34,307 nt of DNA from NCBI GenBank assembly GCA_012271135.1, contig JAAXGZ010000007.1:1-34307 (forward strand), written 5' to 3'. The position numbers and the translations under genes were made by a program. The stretch comes from Caldilineales bacterium. Its GTDB lineage: Bacteria > Chloroflexota > Anaerolineae > Caldilineales > Caldilineaceae. Of the stretch, positions 1 through 7,978 are shown piece after piece. The stretch's first letter is position 1, and every line of letters begins with the position of its first letter. The notes beneath the pieces are model-generated. The model was not told the origin of the DNA, did no database searches, and saw only the letters and a program-made list of their open reading frames with translations.

Positions 1-806
1 TTGCGGCTCAGCTCCCGCTGCTTGCGCGCGACCTGCGCGTCCAGTTTGTCCGTGCCGGGCATCGCGTACACCGTGCCCTCGCTGTCCGTGGCCTGCCCCA
101 CGTTGCGGTCCAGGCCCAGCGCGCCGTCCGCGGCGGGCTGCTTCACCTGCGCCGCGGGTACCTCGTAGCAGACATAGGCATACCACTTGGGGTGCTGTTC
201 CGTGCCTTCCATGCGCACGCGCACGGTCAGCGGTTTGCAGCCCGCGTACGGGTCGCTGCCCGCCAGCCGCAGCCAACCGACCTTGGGCACGTGCAGCCGG
301 TCCCCGTCCATCCGGACGGCCTCGGGAATGGTGAACGCCGGCACCGTGAAGTGCCGGGCCTTGAACCGGGGTTTGCCTTCGTTCGCCGGGTCCGCCTTGT
401 ACCGCGCGTACGCGTCGGCCAGGTACTTCAGGCTGTAGCGGACCACCTTGTACGGGTAGTCCTTCAGCCAGGCATGGTCCGGGTCGTTGCGCAGTTCCGT
501 GAACCGCTGGCCCAGAGTGAAGAAACTCGTGGACGGACCGGGTCCCATCTTCTTGCGGACGGCTTTGGCCCAGGCCGTCTTGCCCTCCCGGACCTCCGGC
601 CAGTTGAGAGCGGGCACGTGCATCTCCTTCCAGCGCGCGTACCGCCACTCGCAGTCGGCCAGCATGTGGTTCCAGACGTAGCGACAGGCCCCGGCGATGG
701 CCGTCAGCAGGATGCCGGTGGCGGCGTCGCCGGGAAACAGGCGCAGGCGCACCGTGCGGTGGACGGTCTCCGGGGCCTGCGTTGTAGAATCGGGGGTGTT
801 GGGCAT
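1..806 (-). CDS. tnpB: OrfB/TnpB-family (IS200/IS605-type) RNA-guided nuclease, N-terminal part
   Basis: Reading the minus strand from an ATG at 806 gives 268 uninterrupted codons that run off the left edge, so the gene is 3'-truncated by the window. The translation has the usual OrfB/TnpB landmarks: an early CRYVWNHML segment (about residues 31-39), an SLKYLADAYARY helix followed by GKPRFKAR (about 125-150), and LGLDRNVGQATDS at about 235-247. That last motif fits RuvC-I with its catalytic Asp. RuvC-II, RuvC-III and the zinc ribbon would lie beyond the edge. Family proteins are homing nucleases of IS605/IS607/IS1341 elements, guided by an RNA transcribed across the element's right end. That end is also outside the window. 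No TnpA lies upstream, so this may be a solo (IS1341-like) copy. The reading frame looks intact. Confidence 0.9.
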   Translation of the reverse strand, partial: MPNTPDSTTQAPETVHRTVRLRLFPGDAATGILLTAIAGACRYVWNHMLADCEWRYARWKEMHVPALNWPEVREGKTAWAKAVRKKMGPGPSTSFFTLGQRFTELRNDPDHAWLKDYPYKVVRYSLKYLADAYARYKADPANEGKPRFKARHFTVPAFTIPEAVRMDGDRLHVPKVGWLRLAGSDPYAGCKPLTVRVRMEGTEQHPKWYAYVCYEVPAAQVKQPAADGALGLDRNVGQATDSEGTVYAMPGTDKLDAQVARKQRELSR

Positions 807-831
807 GGAAGTTCCTGTTCCGTGTCCGGCG

Positions 832-857
832 GAGAGTCCGGCAGCCACCGGACTCTC
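832..857. repeat. Perfect 10-bp inverted repeat upstream of tnpB
   Basis: GAGAGTCCGG (832-841) and CCGGACTCTC (848-857) form a perfect stem with a 6-nt loop, 26 bp upstream of the tnpB start codon. IS605-type elements carry subterminal hairpins at the left end, so this may be the left-end hairpin. It could equally be a leader hairpin of the tnpB transcript or a terminator for the methyltransferase mRNA that ends at 930. Confidence 0.55.
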
Positions 858-929
858 GCATTTATGAACGTCATTATGCTACAGGCACACCGACCTTGCA
901 AAAAGCAATCGGCCCGGGAGCACTGTTTG

Positions 930-1589
930 TCAAGATTGCTTGGTAAGTCCCTTCCTTATCCCACTGAACAGCGCCAACTCCAGCCACTGCCAGTGACAGT
1001 TGACATCGTCAAATCCTATCTCTCGCAGCCAGTGAAGCTGAGTTTCCAAGCCGACCAGCTTGTTGGATGGATCCTCGTCCGCCTCAGTAATGCCGAACGC
1101 CTCCAGAAACTGCCCATGGAGCTCGTTTGAAGTTGGTGCAACATGCTCCAGGTTGCAGAAAACACCACCGGGCGTCAAGGCAGCGTAAATCTCGGAATAG
1201 AGGGACTGCTTGCGTTGGTCGGTGCAGTGATGTATCGCAAAGCTCGAAACAATCGCGTCGAACCGGCCCATGTCGGGCAGCGGCTTTTCCAAGTCGTGCT
1301 CGAGGACCTGAACCTTCGTGTCCCCGTGAAATCGCTCACGGGCCTTGGCCAGCATGGTTGGCGAAAAATCAATGGCAACTCCGGCCGCATCGCCTCGATC
1401 AATCCGGAGCAAACCCAGGAGGCGACCGTCGCCGGTACCCAGGTCGAGTATCCGGTCAACGTCTTTGGGAACAACTTCCAGCAGGATGGCTTCGGCTTCC
1501 CCGCAATGGGGAACCTGATCGGCGCGGGTCAAGTACGTCAGGGCATGCTCAACCGTAGTCCATTCGCTGCGAAGGGGTGTTGCATCCAT
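930..1589 (-). CDS. Class I SAM-dependent methyltransferase
   Basis: A 219-residue protein from the chosen ATG at 1589. An in-frame ATG at 1655 would add 22 residues with no family-like content, and the 1589 start has GGAG about 14 nt upstream. The Rossmann SAM-binding core is clear: motif I ILDLGTGDGRLL, an acidic end of strand 2 (VAIDFSPTML), a motif IV region FDAIVSSFAIHHC, and the post-motif LTPGGVFCNLEHV. This is the UbiE/ubiquinone-type Methyltransf_11/25 fold seen in small-molecule methyltransferases. The substrate cannot be told from sequence. The last third (WLREIGFDDVNCHWQWLELALF) matches the usual C-terminal closing strand with a Trp-rich tail. It stands alone, with no co-directional partner nearby. 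Confidence 0.85.
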   Translation of the reverse strand: MDATPLRSEWTTVEHALTYLTRADQVPHCGEAEAILLEVVPKDVDRILDLGTGDGRLLGLLRIDRGDAAGVAIDFSPTMLAKARERFHGDTKVQVLEHDLEKPLPDMGRFDAIVSSFAIHHCTDQRKQSLYSEIYAALTPGGVFCNLEHVAPTSNELHGQFLEAFGITEADEDPSNKLVGLETQLHWLREIGFDDVNCHWQWLELALFSGIRKGLTKQS

Positions 1590-2059
1590 TTTCGGTCGTT
1601 TTGCTCCCAGCCAGACATCCGTTTGCCCTGCACCATACCCGGATTGCCCACCCAAGGCGACTTTCCGGTTGAGTCCGGCCTTCGCTTCACGTTCGTGCCG
1701 GGCTTCGCTTCACGTTCGTGCCGGGCTTCCCTTTCAGCGAACTGTTACGACCCCCCAACCGATGGCAAAGAGGGGAGACCAGTCTCAGCTACCGCTATCT
1801 CTTGGCCTTACATGACCTGGCCAAAGATCGGGAACCGGGACATCTGCTGCCCGCCATGCGAGTCGCGGACGCGCCCGTTCACAGACTGACAGACGCAATC
1901 CGGGCCGAGTAGGACACGGGCTGCAGCCCCCGCTCAGGACAACTCCAACCTTTGGAGAACGCTCGCACCAACGCGAGAGGAAATGTCAAGCGTATTCCCG
2001 ACGCGCCGCCGCCCGGCACTCACTCCGAGCCGCCCAGCATGGTCGAACATATCAACCGA
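1590..2059. other. Gene-poor spacer between methyltransferase and vapBC
   Basis: About 470 bp with no gene I can defend. It holds a 23-bp tandem duplication (1680-1725). A short open plus-strand stretch at 1718-1912 has no recognisable motif. The right part leads into the AT-rich vapBC promoter. Confidence 0.5.
1680..1725. repeat. 23-bp perfect tandem duplication
   Basis: A 23-bp unit beginning CTTCGCTTCACGTTCG occurs twice head-to-tail (1680-1702 and 1703-1725) without mismatch, and a fragment of a third copy (CTTC) follows. It lies in the methyltransferase upstream region and could be recent slippage. Confidence 0.85.
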
Positions 2060-2114
2060 TTGGTCATTTTAGTCTAAATGAATACAATAGGTCATATCGG
2101 TCTATAAGTCATAT
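2060..2114 (+). promoter_or_regulatory. vapBC promoter with repeated operator-like motifs
   Basis: TTGGTC (2060-2065) and TACAAT (2083-2088) are separated by exactly 17 bp, a good vegetative promoter. GTC-A/T motifs recur: GTCAT at 2063, 2091 and 2108, and GTCTA at 2072 and 2100. The first two GTCAT/GTCTA pairs form a module repeated with a 28-bp offset. Such repeats fit binding sites for the Phd/YefM antitoxin, which normally autorepresses its own operon. The region is much more AT-rich than its surroundings. Confidence 0.65.
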
Positions 2115-2128
2115 TGAGGGAGAAGCGA

Positions 2129-2434
2129 ATGATGGTAAAGAGAGTGAGTGCAGCGAAGGCCAAAGCTCAACTTTCGGCCATAGCGTCAGAGGTGGCCCAC
2201 GGGGGACCGCATGTCATCATCGAACGGCGAAACAAACCTTGGGTAGCCTTGGTAAGGGTCTCCGACCTGGAGCACCTGGGGCAGGCCCAGATGACATCCG
2301 AGCGCCCCCGGGGTGCTCTCGCCCTGGCAGGAGCATGGCGGGAGATTGATGATGACGACATGGAGTCTCTGGTAGAGGAAATCTATGCTGAACGGGACAA
2401 CGACTTGGGCCGCCCGGTGGAGATTAGCATCTGA
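2129..2434 (+). CDS. Phd/YefM-type antitoxin
   Basis: A 101-residue protein. I chose ATG 2129 because GGGAG sits 6 nt before it. ATG 2132 is equally possible, and an upstream TTG lies inside the ribosome-binding site. The N-terminus (VSAAKAKAQLSAIASEV, then VIIERRNKPWVALV) is the Phd/YefM DNA-binding dimer fold. The tail (DDDMESLVEEIYAERD) resembles the disordered acidic toxin-neutralising region. The stop overlaps the toxin start by one base (TGATG), so the two are translationally coupled. It should neutralise the VapC encoded next and repress the operon with it. This protein is somewhat longer than a typical Phd (about 75-85 residues). Confidence 0.88.
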   Translation: MMVKRVSAAKAKAQLSAIASEVAHGGPHVIIERRNKPWVALVRVSDLEHLGQAQMTSERPRGALALAGAWREIDDDDMESLVEEIYAERDNDLGRPVEISI

Positions 2435-2844
2435 TGTACCTCCTCGACACGGACATTCTGAGCAACATCGCCAAACGCACACCTTCCACCGCCCTAGTCG
2501 CCAAGTTGGCGTTGGTACCTCAGGAAGCCCAGTTCACATCCAGCATTACCTTGAGTGAAATGGTCTACGGTGCCTATAAGCTGCAAACACACACCAACCT
2601 TCTTCTGGATCGGCTGGAAAAGGCACTATTGCCTCATCTGCCGGTGCTCCCGTTCGATGGAGACGCAGCGCGTCGTTACGGCGAGGTGAGAGCGGAACTG
2701 GAGCGCCAGGGAACGCCGCTAGGGGAAGCGGACCTCAGGATTGGCGCCATCGCGCTCTCCCGGGGCCTGACAGTAGTCACTGGCAACATCCGGCACTTTC
2801 AGCGTATCCCCGGATTATCAGTGGAGAACTGGCTGGAGACGTGA
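2434..2844 (+). CDS. vapC: VapC-like PIN-domain ribonuclease toxin
   Basis: A 136-residue PIN-domain protein of normal length. It begins MYLLDTDILSN with the first metal-binding Asp (D5), has E42 in the TLSEMVYG motif, D100 in the GEADLRIGAIA motif, and ends with TGNIRHF, where PIN toxins place the last polar active-site residue (here N118). VapC enzymes are Mg2+-dependent endoribonucleases that usually cut tRNA or rRNA to halt growth. The actual target is unknown. Its start codon overlaps the antitoxin stop in TGATG. A convergent permease gene ends 90 bp downstream, and no strong terminator hairpin lies between them. Confidence 0.92.
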   Translation: MYLLDTDILSNIAKRTPSTALVAKLALVPQEAQFTSSITLSEMVYGAYKLQTHTNLLLDRLEKALLPHLPVLPFDGDAARRYGEVRAELERQGTPLGEADLRIGAIALSRGLTVVTGNIRHFQRIPGLSVENWLET

Positions 2845-2932
2845 TCTGTTCAAGGCAATGAAGTGCCGGCTGGCATCAATGGCAGGGTCTGACCGCAACC
2901 GCCCCATCGCCGGTGCCCCGGAAAGTTGCCGC

Positions 2933-3802
2933 CTACCCCTTGATGCCGGTGGAAATCACCCCTTCCATGAAGTAGCGTTGCAGGAAGAGGAACACAATCA
3001 GGCTGGGCACGCCCAGGATCGTCATCGCGGCCATGCCGGGTGCATAGCTCTCGATCTGGGTCCGGTTCATCGTCACCGGGGCGAAGGCCGCCATGCCGAT
3101 GGGCAGCGTCTTCATCTCTTCCGAGAAGGTGATCAGCAACGGCCAGAGGAAGGCGTTCCAGTTGGTGGTGAACAGCAACACCGCTGCCGCAATGGTCGTC
3201 GCCCGGGCCAGGGGCAGGGCAATGACGCGGAAGATGCGGAACCGGCTGGCGCCGTCCATGGCGGCCGCCTCTTCCAGTTCCCGTGGCAGGGATAGGAAGA
3301 ACTGCCTGAAAAGGTAGACGCTGAAGACCTCCGCAATCGGCGGCAGGATGAGGGCGGCGTAGCTGTCCGTGGCCCGGAGCTTAAGGAAAGCGATGAACCG
3401 CGGCACAATGGTCATCTCCGTCGGGATCATCAGCGACAGGAGCAGCATCATGAAGAAGACGTTCCGGCCGGGGAAGTTCATGCGCGCCAGGGCGTAGCCG
3501 GCGGCCGCGCCAAGCATGATGCTGGCCAGCGTGATGGAGGTGGTGACCACCATGCTGTTCCACAACCAGCGGACAATGGGCTTCTGGAACACGACCCGGT
3601 AGTTGTCCAGGGTCCAGGTGCGCGGGATCCACTCGATGGTCTGGGTCATCACCTCGCCGGGCAGCTTGAAGGAGGTGGACACCATCCACACGAAGGGTAG
3701 GATCCACATGTAGGCCAGCCAGAGCCCGGCCAGCCAGAGCAGGACGCGCCCTACGGTCAGGCGGCCTTGCGCCCCCATCATGAGTTTTACCCTGGCGACC
3801 AT
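2933..3802 (-). CDS. Carbohydrate ABC transporter permease (MalG/UgpE-like)
   Basis: A 289-residue inner-membrane protein with about six hydrophobic segments. Its cytoplasmic coupling loop LEEAAAMDGASRFRIFRVIALP is a textbook EAA motif of the MalG branch (binding-protein-dependent permease family). It starts two bases after the stop of the partner permease, so the pair is co-translated. AGGGA lies about 11 nt upstream of ATG 3802. It should form a heterodimeric channel with the upstream permease and receive substrate from the lipoprotein encoded at 4973-6295. No ATPase gene is present. In this family an MsmK/UgpC-type ATPase shared between systems is common. Confidence 0.92.
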   Translation of the reverse strand: MVARVKLMMGAQGRLTVGRVLLWLAGLWLAYMWILPFVWMVSTSFKLPGEVMTQTIEWIPRTWTLDNYRVVFQKPIVRWLWNSMVVTTSITLASIMLGAAAGYALARMNFPGRNVFFMMLLLSLMIPTEMTIVPRFIAFLKLRATDSYAALILPPIAEVFSVYLFRQFFLSLPRELEEAAAMDGASRFRIFRVIALPLARATTIAAAVLLFTTNWNAFLWPLLITFSEEMKTLPIGMAAFAPVTMNRTQIESYAPGMAAMTILGVPSLIVFLFLQRYFMEGVISTGIKG

Positions 3803-3804
3803 GG

Positions 3805-4728
3805 CTATGCCCGTTCCCTGATGATGCGCAGCTGAATGAGCGTGACCACCAGAATGGTCAGGAACAGCATGAGGGAAAGGGCCGAGGAATAGCCCAGCTC
3901 CGTGTTCATGAAGCCGCGTTCATAGATGTAGAAGATGATCGAGAAGGATGCACCGGCCGGTCCTCCCTGCGTCATCACGAAGATCTGGCTGAAGATGCGG
4001 AAGGCGCTGATGATCTCAAGGGTGATCACCAAGCTGATGGCGGGCCGCAGCAGTGGAACTACCACATACCAGAACTGCTGTAGGGCGCTGGCACCGTCGA
4101 TGGATGCTGAGTCCTTCAGCTCGGAGGGGATGTCCTGCAGGGCGGCCAACAGGATCACCATGTGAAACCCGAGGTCCCACCAGATGGTGGTCATACCCAC
4201 GGCCCACAGAACCCAGTCGGGATTGGTGAGCCAGGGAATGTAGGGGACCCCCACCTTGTGCAGATACTGGTTGATCACGCCGAACCGCGTGTCGAGCATC
4301 CACACCCAGACCAGGCCCACCACGGTCACGGAGACCACACGCGGGGCGTAGAAGGCGAGCCGGGATGCGGTGAAACCGCGCAGGCGTTGGTTGACGTAGA
4401 GGGCAAAGAGCAGAGCCAGAATGGTCGTGCCCGGAACCACGATGGCGGCCAGCTGGAACGTGTTGCCCCAGACCTTGGGCACGAAATCGTCATTGAAGGC
4501 CCGCACGTAGTTGGCGAACCCCACCCACAGGGGATCGCCGATGATGCGCCACTCGGTAAAGGAAACGTAGGCGCCAAAGATGATGGCGAGGATCGTGAAA
4601 ATCACGAAGGGCACAAAGAAGGGGAGCACGTAGAAGTAGGCGGACCACTCGATCCGCTCCCCCTTCCAGGTCATTCTGCCCAGGCGGGTACGCAGCGACG
4701 TATCGGTCGGCAGTTGTCGGGTAGTCAT
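3805..4728 (-). CDS. Carbohydrate ABC transporter permease (MalF/UgpA-like)
   Basis: A 307-residue permease: a cytoplasmic N-terminus, a first membrane segment at about residues 30-50 (FYVLPFFVPFVIFTILAIIF), about five more, and the coupling loop SELKDSASIDGASALQQFWYV. There the usual EAA start is replaced by DSA, which is common in the MalF/UgpA branch. It lies between the binding-protein gene (244 bp upstream) and the MalG-like permease. The upstream spacer holds two strong hairpins, so transcript levels of the permeases are probably lower than those of the binding protein. Confidence 0.92.
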   Translation of the reverse strand: MTTRQLPTDTSLRTRLGRMTWKGERIEWSAYFYVLPFFVPFVIFTILAIIFGAYVSFTEWRIIGDPLWVGFANYVRAFNDDFVPKVWGNTFQLAAIVVPGTTILALLFALYVNQRLRGFTASRLAFYAPRVVSVTVVGLVWVWMLDTRFGVINQYLHKVGVPYIPWLTNPDWVLWAVGMTTIWWDLGFHMVILLAALQDIPSELKDSASIDGASALQQFWYVVVPLLRPAISLVITLEIISAFRIFSQIFVMTQGGPAGASFSIIFYIYERGFMNTELGYSSALSLMLFLTILVVTLIQLRIIRERA

Positions 4729-4856
4729 TTACATACTCGTTGCATGGTACCGGCGTCCGGAGATGCCGATGCATCCGGAACGGTTGTCCGGCCTGGGCGC
4801 CACACGAAACAGCGGGGATCTGACACCGGGACGCCGACGGTTCGGGGACCCCTTTC

Positions 4857-4892
4857 CCGGACGGGTGGAAGAAGCTTCTTCCACCCGTCCGG
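4857..4892. promoter_or_regulatory. 36-bp perfect palindrome between binding-protein and permease genes
   Basis: Two 18-bp arms, starting CCGGACGGGTGG and mirrored exactly around a central AAGCTT, form an uninterrupted palindrome. In RNA it would fold as a very stable hairpin about 80 nt downstream of the binding-protein stop. Hairpins in this position in MalE-MalF-type operons protect the upstream message from 3' exonucleases and reduce read-through. There is no U-run on the transcribed (minus) strand, so it is not a classical terminator. Confidence 0.75.
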
Positions 4893-4913
4893 ATTGAGAC
4901 ATCGTTGACCGAT

Positions 4914-4944
4914 GGACGGGACCGAACTTCGATCCGGCCCGTCC
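4914..4944. promoter_or_regulatory. Second intercistronic hairpin
   Basis: GGACGGG (4914-4920) pairs with CCCGTCC (4938-4944), continued inward by CCG/CGG across one bulged A. The loop is about 10 nt. It lies 28 bp beyond the binding-protein stop codon and 21 bp from the large palindrome, so the two hairpins stand in tandem between the genes. Confidence 0.55.
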
Positions 4945-4972
4945 CGGAGTCGCGCAACAACCGTTGGCGCGG

Positions 4973-6295
4973 CTACTCAGCCGCCAGCAGTTCCTCCCAG
5001 GCGGCGCACAGTTCGTCAACACCTTCGTCCACGGACTTATCTCCCTGCCAGACCGGATCGATGATGCGGTGCACCAGGTTGGGACTGGTGTAGTACTTGA
5101 AGTCGGGGGCGGCCTTCAGCTTGGGCGGGATGAACGTGGCGAATTCCATGCCCTCGACGAAGGGTTGCCGGTACTCCCAGCGGTGCTCCTTGTAATCTTC
5201 CCGTTCCAGGATGGATTGGCGACAGGCCGCGCCGCGGCCCTGCGTGGTCCACAGGAACGACTCGTCCGACAGCCACGTGAGCGCCTGAGCCGACCGCGCG
5301 TACCGGGATTCGTCCTCCTGGATGTACATCTCCTGGGACCCCACGCTGAGGCGCGTCGCCAATTCTCCCCCGATGTTGGGCGTGAACTCGACGGCAAAGT
5401 TGAGGCCCTGCTCGATGTAACCGTTCAGGGTCCAGGGACCCGTGAGGAACATGGATCCCTCACCCGTGCCGAAAGCTTTGTAACGGTCGGATACATCGCG
5501 GGTCGCAACCTTGTGGACATCAAAGAGATCCAGCGTCCACTGTGCCGCTTCCTTGGCCGCGTCGGGGTTGATGCAGACTTCGGTCAACTCGTCGTTGGTG
5601 ATGCGGAACCCCATCTGATGCGCCACCAACCCCCAGATGAACGCGACGTGCAGACCCGAGCCCGTCATCAGGAAGCCGGAACGGACAACCGTGTCGCCTT
5701 CCTGCACGCTCATTGCCTTGGACCACTCCAGCAACTCGTCGTTGTTGGTTGGGGGGCTATCGGGATCCAGACCCGCCTCCTCCACGTGATCGAGGTTGAT
5801 CTCAAGCTGCCAGGTCATGGCGTCCAGCGGCATGTGGTAGAGCTGGTTGTTGAACTGGGGATAGCGGCCCTTGGCGACGGACAGTGCGGTGAAGTCGCTC
5901 CAATCTAGGCCCGCCTCGGCCAGGTGCTCCTCCACCGGGATCATGACTCCGTCGGAGATGAAGTCCGCGCGTTCGCCGGCATCGGCCCAGCCGAAGTCAG
6001 GGGCCTGCCCGGTGGCGGCCGCCGCCAGCACCTTGGTCTTGTACTCGTTGGACGAGACTTCCAGCCGCTCAATCTGGATGCCCAGATCGGCATGCGCCTC
6101 GTTGAAGTTGTCGATGTGCACTCCCCAGACCTCGGCGTCCGAAGCGCTCAGCCACGTCCAATGGTTGACGATGTAGTCCTCGGCCATGGGCTCACCAGGA
6201 GCCGCAACCGGCGCCGCGCAAGCGGCTAGTACGGCGGTACCCGAAGCAACCCCTGCCATCTTCAGAAAACTGCGCCTGTTCAATTTGACGTTCAT
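4973..6295 (-). CDS. Carbohydrate ABC transporter substrate-binding lipoprotein
   Basis: A 440-residue protein from ATG 6295, chosen because AAGGAG sits 9 nt upstream and the secretion signal begins right there; upstream in-frame ATGs add non-signal sequence. The signal is NRRSFLKMAG followed by TAVLAAC, a twin-arginine-like signal with a lipobox. Cys26 would be lipidated, anchoring the protein outside the membrane. The body fits the extracellular solute-binding family 1 fold (MalE/UgpB type), for example a segment ending FLTGPWTLNGYIEQG in the middle and aromatic-rich stretches such as FIWGLVAHQMGF that would line a sugar site. It delivers substrate to the two permeases downstream. A sialidase-like gene upstream on the same strand suggests amino sugars or deglycosylation products, but the ligand is inferred only. 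Confidence 0.9.
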   Translation of the reverse strand: MNVKLNRRSFLKMAGVASGTAVLAACAAPVAAPGEPMAEDYIVNHWTWLSASDAEVWGVHIDNFNEAHADLGIQIERLEVSSNEYKTKVLAAAATGQAPDFGWADAGERADFISDGVMIPVEEHLAEAGLDWSDFTALSVAKGRYPQFNNQLYHMPLDAMTWQLEINLDHVEEAGLDPDSPPTNNDELLEWSKAMSVQEGDTVVRSGFLMTGSGLHVAFIWGLVAHQMGFRITNDELTEVCINPDAAKEAAQWTLDLFDVHKVATRDVSDRYKAFGTGEGSMFLTGPWTLNGYIEQGLNFAVEFTPNIGGELATRLSVGSQEMYIQEDESRYARSAQALTWLSDESFLWTTQGRGAACRQSILEREDYKEHRWEYRQPFVEGMEFATFIPPKLKAAPDFKYYTSPNLVHRIIDPVWQGDKSVDEGVDELCAAWEELLAAE

Positions 6296-6698
6296 GCCAA
6301 ATTTCTCCTTGATGATGGATTCTTCCATAGTCGGCGAGGAGAACCGGTATGCATCCCCGTGGATCCGCGGAGGAGAGGAGCAGACCCGGACGGGACTTGT
6401 ACCCGGCACCCCTGCCAGATGCACCGCCGACCGAACATTCCCGCCTGCTTCAGAGGGGCAGCCACACCCCGGCTACGCCCTGCCCAAGTGCAGGGACCGT
6501 GCAACCGGCTGAGACGCACCGAAGTCGGCACCCGAACCAACGCGAAGGTTATGGGAGATGTCGACACTGCAGCCTCATTGTACTCGCCTTCAAAAACCGG
6601 TGGACGGGATCCGCGGGCGGAGCCTGTGTTGTCACATCCGGGCTTGTCAATCATTGGGACCGGATTGCGGAATCGGACCGTGGACCGGTTGTTCCAGT
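6296..6698 (-). promoter_or_regulatory. Upstream region of the sugar ABC operon
   Basis: 403 bp without a gene. Minus-strand promoter pieces are visible but not convincingly paired: a perfect TTGACA at 6650-6645 lacks a good -10 at the right distance, and a TACAAT at 6582-6577 lacks a good -35. The AAGGAG ribosome-binding site is at the 6305 end. I see no riboswitch-like structure. Confidence 0.35.
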
Positions 6699-7847
6699 TC
6701 ATGTCAGCTGAAACCGTGTGGTCCGCATGTATTGAATCGGCTCGTCGTCCATGCTGTATTCGTGATACGCCGCCACCAGCGTCCCGTCCGGGCACTGGGC
6801 CACGGAGGGATAGCCGGTGTGCCAGTAGACGGGATCTTCCAGAGGGCCGCCCACGCACCCGCAGATCGTGAACTCGGCAGCCAGGTCCCAGTCGAGGCCG
6901 TTCTCCGAAACACATCCGCGCACCCCCATGGGCTCGGCGCGGTAGCCATACACCGCCAGCACCCGGCCGTCCTGAAGCTGCAGCACATCGGGCGGATAAC
7001 CCCACAGGGCCGTGCGCCGGGGTGGGCTCCAGGTAATGCCGTCGTCGTCGGAATGCGCGACCCACATGTTGTCAAAGCGTTCGGGGCGGACCGTCACGCG
7101 CATCATGCAAATCAGGCGTCCCGAAGACAGGCGCACCACCGAAGGTTCCTGAAAGGCGCGGATCTGGGCAGGGTCGTAGGCGATCGTGCTCCAGTACTCC
7201 CAGTTGTCGCCGCCGTCATCGGAACGGAGAGCGAAGCAGCGCATCGTCTCGCCGACGGTGAGGCCCCGCGAGCCCGTAAAGCCGTCGCGGTGAATGCCGC
7301 CCATAAGCGGCATCAGCAGTCCGCCGTCCGGTAGTTCCACCACATGGCCCGCGCCCGAGCCGCCGCACATGTAGGCGCTGTTGCCCGAGTCCGCGATGGG
7401 GAAGGTGTTGACGGGAATCGGCCCCTCCCAAGTCCGTCCGGCGTCGGCGGAGCGAAAGAGCGCGTAGCCGGTCTGGCGCTTGAGCCGCTCGCCGCCGGAG
7501 CCCAGGCCCTGCAGGTCAATGCGGTGCAGGGCGGTGGGTGCGATGAAACTGCAGACGCGGGTATGCATCAACAATGTGCCATCCGCGCGCTGGCTTAGGG
7601 CACAGTCCCAATTGCCGCCATGATCCGTGAAGGGCCAGATTACCTGCATGCCAGCCTGATCCCACGACCGGCCGCCGTCGGTCGACCGAATCAGACAGGA
7701 CTGGCCGCTGTCGGAGTGGACCCGTCCACGCTCCTGATTGAATGCCATCAGCATATCGCCGTCGGCCAGCTGGATGATGCTGCCTTGGTTGCAGGCCTGG
7801 CCGGCATCCTTGTACACCACCACCGATTCCACGTCCCGGACATCCAT
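6699..7847 (-). CDS. Sialidase/neuraminidase-like Asp-box (BNR) propeller hydrolase
   Basis: A 382-residue protein from ATG 7847. AGGAG lies 7 nt upstream, and the in-frame extension further 5' is not family-like. Four Asp-box motifs of the S-x-D-x-G-x-x-W type are visible (RSTDGGRSW, RSADAGRTW, RSDDGGDNW, HSDDDGITW), marking a six-bladed propeller. Conserved family phrases include FQEPSVVRLSSGRLICMMR and GYPSVAQCPDGTLVAAYHEY near the C-terminus. These match exo-alpha-sialidase (GH33-like) and related BNR proteins. No signal peptide is visible, so it may act in the cytoplasm on imported sugars. Sialic-acid specificity is not proven, since many such propellers act on other glycosides. It precedes the sugar importer on the same strand. 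Confidence 0.82.
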   Translation of the reverse strand: MDVRDVESVVVYKDAGQACNQGSIIQLADGDMLMAFNQERGRVHSDSGQSCLIRSTDGGRSWDQAGMQVIWPFTDHGGNWDCALSQRADGTLLMHTRVCSFIAPTALHRIDLQGLGSGGERLKRQTGYALFRSADAGRTWEGPIPVNTFPIADSGNSAYMCGGSGAGHVVELPDGGLLMPLMGGIHRDGFTGSRGLTVGETMRCFALRSDDGGDNWEYWSTIAYDPAQIRAFQEPSVVRLSSGRLICMMRVTVRPERFDNMWVAHSDDDGITWSPPRRTALWGYPPDVLQLQDGRVLAVYGYRAEPMGVRGCVSENGLDWDLAAEFTICGCVGGPLEDPVYWHTGYPSVAQCPDGTLVAAYHEYSMDDEPIQYMRTTRFQLT

Positions 7848-7978
7848 GATGCTCTCCTGGTTGCAAACATCGTTGGCACGGTCCGTTCCCAGGTTCGCGC
7901 CGTGTCGCGGACCGCCTCTGCCATAGATACGCACATTATCGGTTGTGTTGCAGAGCGCACGACGCGCCACGGGTTCAG

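Noticed and set aside
192..1130. A 312-codon plus-strand open frame at the left edge
   Set aside because: It lies antisense to the clear TnpB reading frame and the methyltransferase 3' end and has no motif; it is a GC-rich shadow.
1718..1912. A 64-codon plus-strand frame containing YRYLLALHDLAKDREP
   Set aside because: It has a somewhat protein-like stretch but no recognisable family, no ribosome-binding site and no partner.
6292..7065. A 257-codon minus-strand frame spanning the sialidase 3' end and the sugar operon leader
   Set aside because: It is out of frame with the sialidase and lacks any family feature; a shadow frame.
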